Source: Planctomycetota bacterium (GTDB lineage: Bacteria; Planctomycetota; Planctomycetia; Pirellulales; Pirellulaceae). Taken from it: a stretch of 32,733 nt of DNA. A model generated the notes under the pieces. That model was not told where the DNA came from, did not search any database, and saw nothing but the letters and a program-made list of their open reading frames with translations. Shown here one piece after another: positions 32,497 to 32,733 of this stretch. Each line of letters opens with the position of its first letter. Positions within the stretch are counted from its first letter, which is position 1. A program made the translations under genes and the position numbers. The stretch covers positions 1-32,733 of the forward strand of contig JAPLNL010000085.1 in the NCBI GenBank assembly GCA_026692905.1. The letters are read 5' to 3'.

Positions 32497-32613
32497 CTAG
32501 CACGACGCGTCATGCTAGCTTGCGCGTTTTGCTAGTGAATCGAACATTCATTTCACTAGCTTGCGCGTCGTGCTAGTGAATCGAACATTCATTTCACTAG
32601 CTTGCGCGTTTTG
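32497..32613. repeat. 41-bp tandem repeat with internal hairpins, downstream of the pilin gene
   Basis: Units start at 32515, 32556 and 32597; the third is truncated at ~32613. Each full unit has CTAGCTTGCGCGT(TT/CG)T then GCTAGTGAATCGAACATTCA, so ACTAGC and GCTAGT can pair around a CG-rich loop. Just upstream, CTAGCACGACGCG (32497-32509) is the exact inverse of CGCGTCGTGCTAG in the second unit (32564-32576). Such stacked hairpins could end or protect the pilin transcript. The remaining 32614-32733 shows nothing recognisable. Confidence 0.85.
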
Positions 32614-32733
32614 AAGTTGCACACTTTTTGCAGTGTTCTATGCAGCCATCCGGTATTCCCTTGGTGAAGTATTATGTAGCCATTGTTTGAGTTTTGCGAT
32701 GCCTCCGGAAGTTTTTAATCGATTTGAGATGTA

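Noticed and set aside
1-32733. tRNA or rRNA genes
   Set aside because: Reading for T-loop motifs (GTTCGA-type) and acceptor stems gave no convincing cloverleaf; apparent hits fall inside protein genes or repeats.

Overview
The window looks like chromosomal DNA of a planctomycete, most likely a Pirellula/Rhodopirellula-type member of the Pirellulales. The strongest evidence is a minus-strand cluster of planctomycete-typical secreted families: two tandem DUF1501 proteins with Tat signals, a very large PPC/Ig-like/DUF1549/DUF1553 protein, and a cytochrome-c-domain/WD40 protein. Further support comes from many small secreted proteins of unknown function, frequent GTG/TTG starts, few Shine-Dalgarno sequences, many genes in short runs on alternating strands, and intergenic palindromic repeats that read as 'EAPAEP'-like peptides.

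Layout. 1-5.1 kb: EF-P beta-lysylation enzyme epmB coupled to a YbhN-type membrane protein (minus), a secreted protein (plus), and a polytopic membrane protein carrying an 18-bp minisatellite (minus). 5.3-9.6 kb (plus): a PAS-LuxR regulator, threonine dehydrogenase tdh, methionyl-tRNA synthetase metG and a VF530-family DNA-binding protein. 9.6-10.1 kb: a nest of repeats including a 63-bp tandem array. 10.1-15.1 kb (minus): an M19 dipeptidase, a Gly-rich secreted protein with a strong terminator, and a putative lipoprotein downstream of an orphan ParA. 15.2-19.9 kb (plus): tpiA, a secreted protein overlapping by GTGA with an ATP-grasp ligase of the COG1821/MfnD type, then odhB (2-oxoglutarate dehydrogenase E2). 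19.9-20.9 kb: two ~190-bp multi-hairpin elements flanking a decayed gene remnant. 21.0-29.9 kb (minus): the planctomycete cytochrome/DUF1501 cluster. 30.2-32.7 kb: pdxH, yqgE/algH, a small HEXXH membrane protein and a Flp-type pilin followed by 41-bp tandem repeats.

Functional picture. Most of the window is housekeeping: central carbon metabolism (tpiA, odhB), amino acid and cofactor metabolism (tdh, pdxH), and translation (metG, epmB). The ATP-grasp gene may belong to methanofuran/tetrahydromethanopterin-type C1 cofactor synthesis, which planctomycetes carry; this is inference from motifs. The 21.0-29.9 kb cluster encodes exported proteins that probably work together at the cell envelope. 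Two of them have c-type haem motifs, but their substrate is unknown.

The least explained material is the repeat layer. It comprises a 120-124 bp element with ~25-bp terminal inverted repeats (two copies, which bracket three genes of the cluster), a 61-bp hairpin repeat (two copies, one inside the 5' end of a reading frame), a 63-bp tandem unit with dispersed fragments, and the ~190-bp four-hairpin element. No tRNA, rRNA, CRISPR array, integrase or intact transposase was seen.
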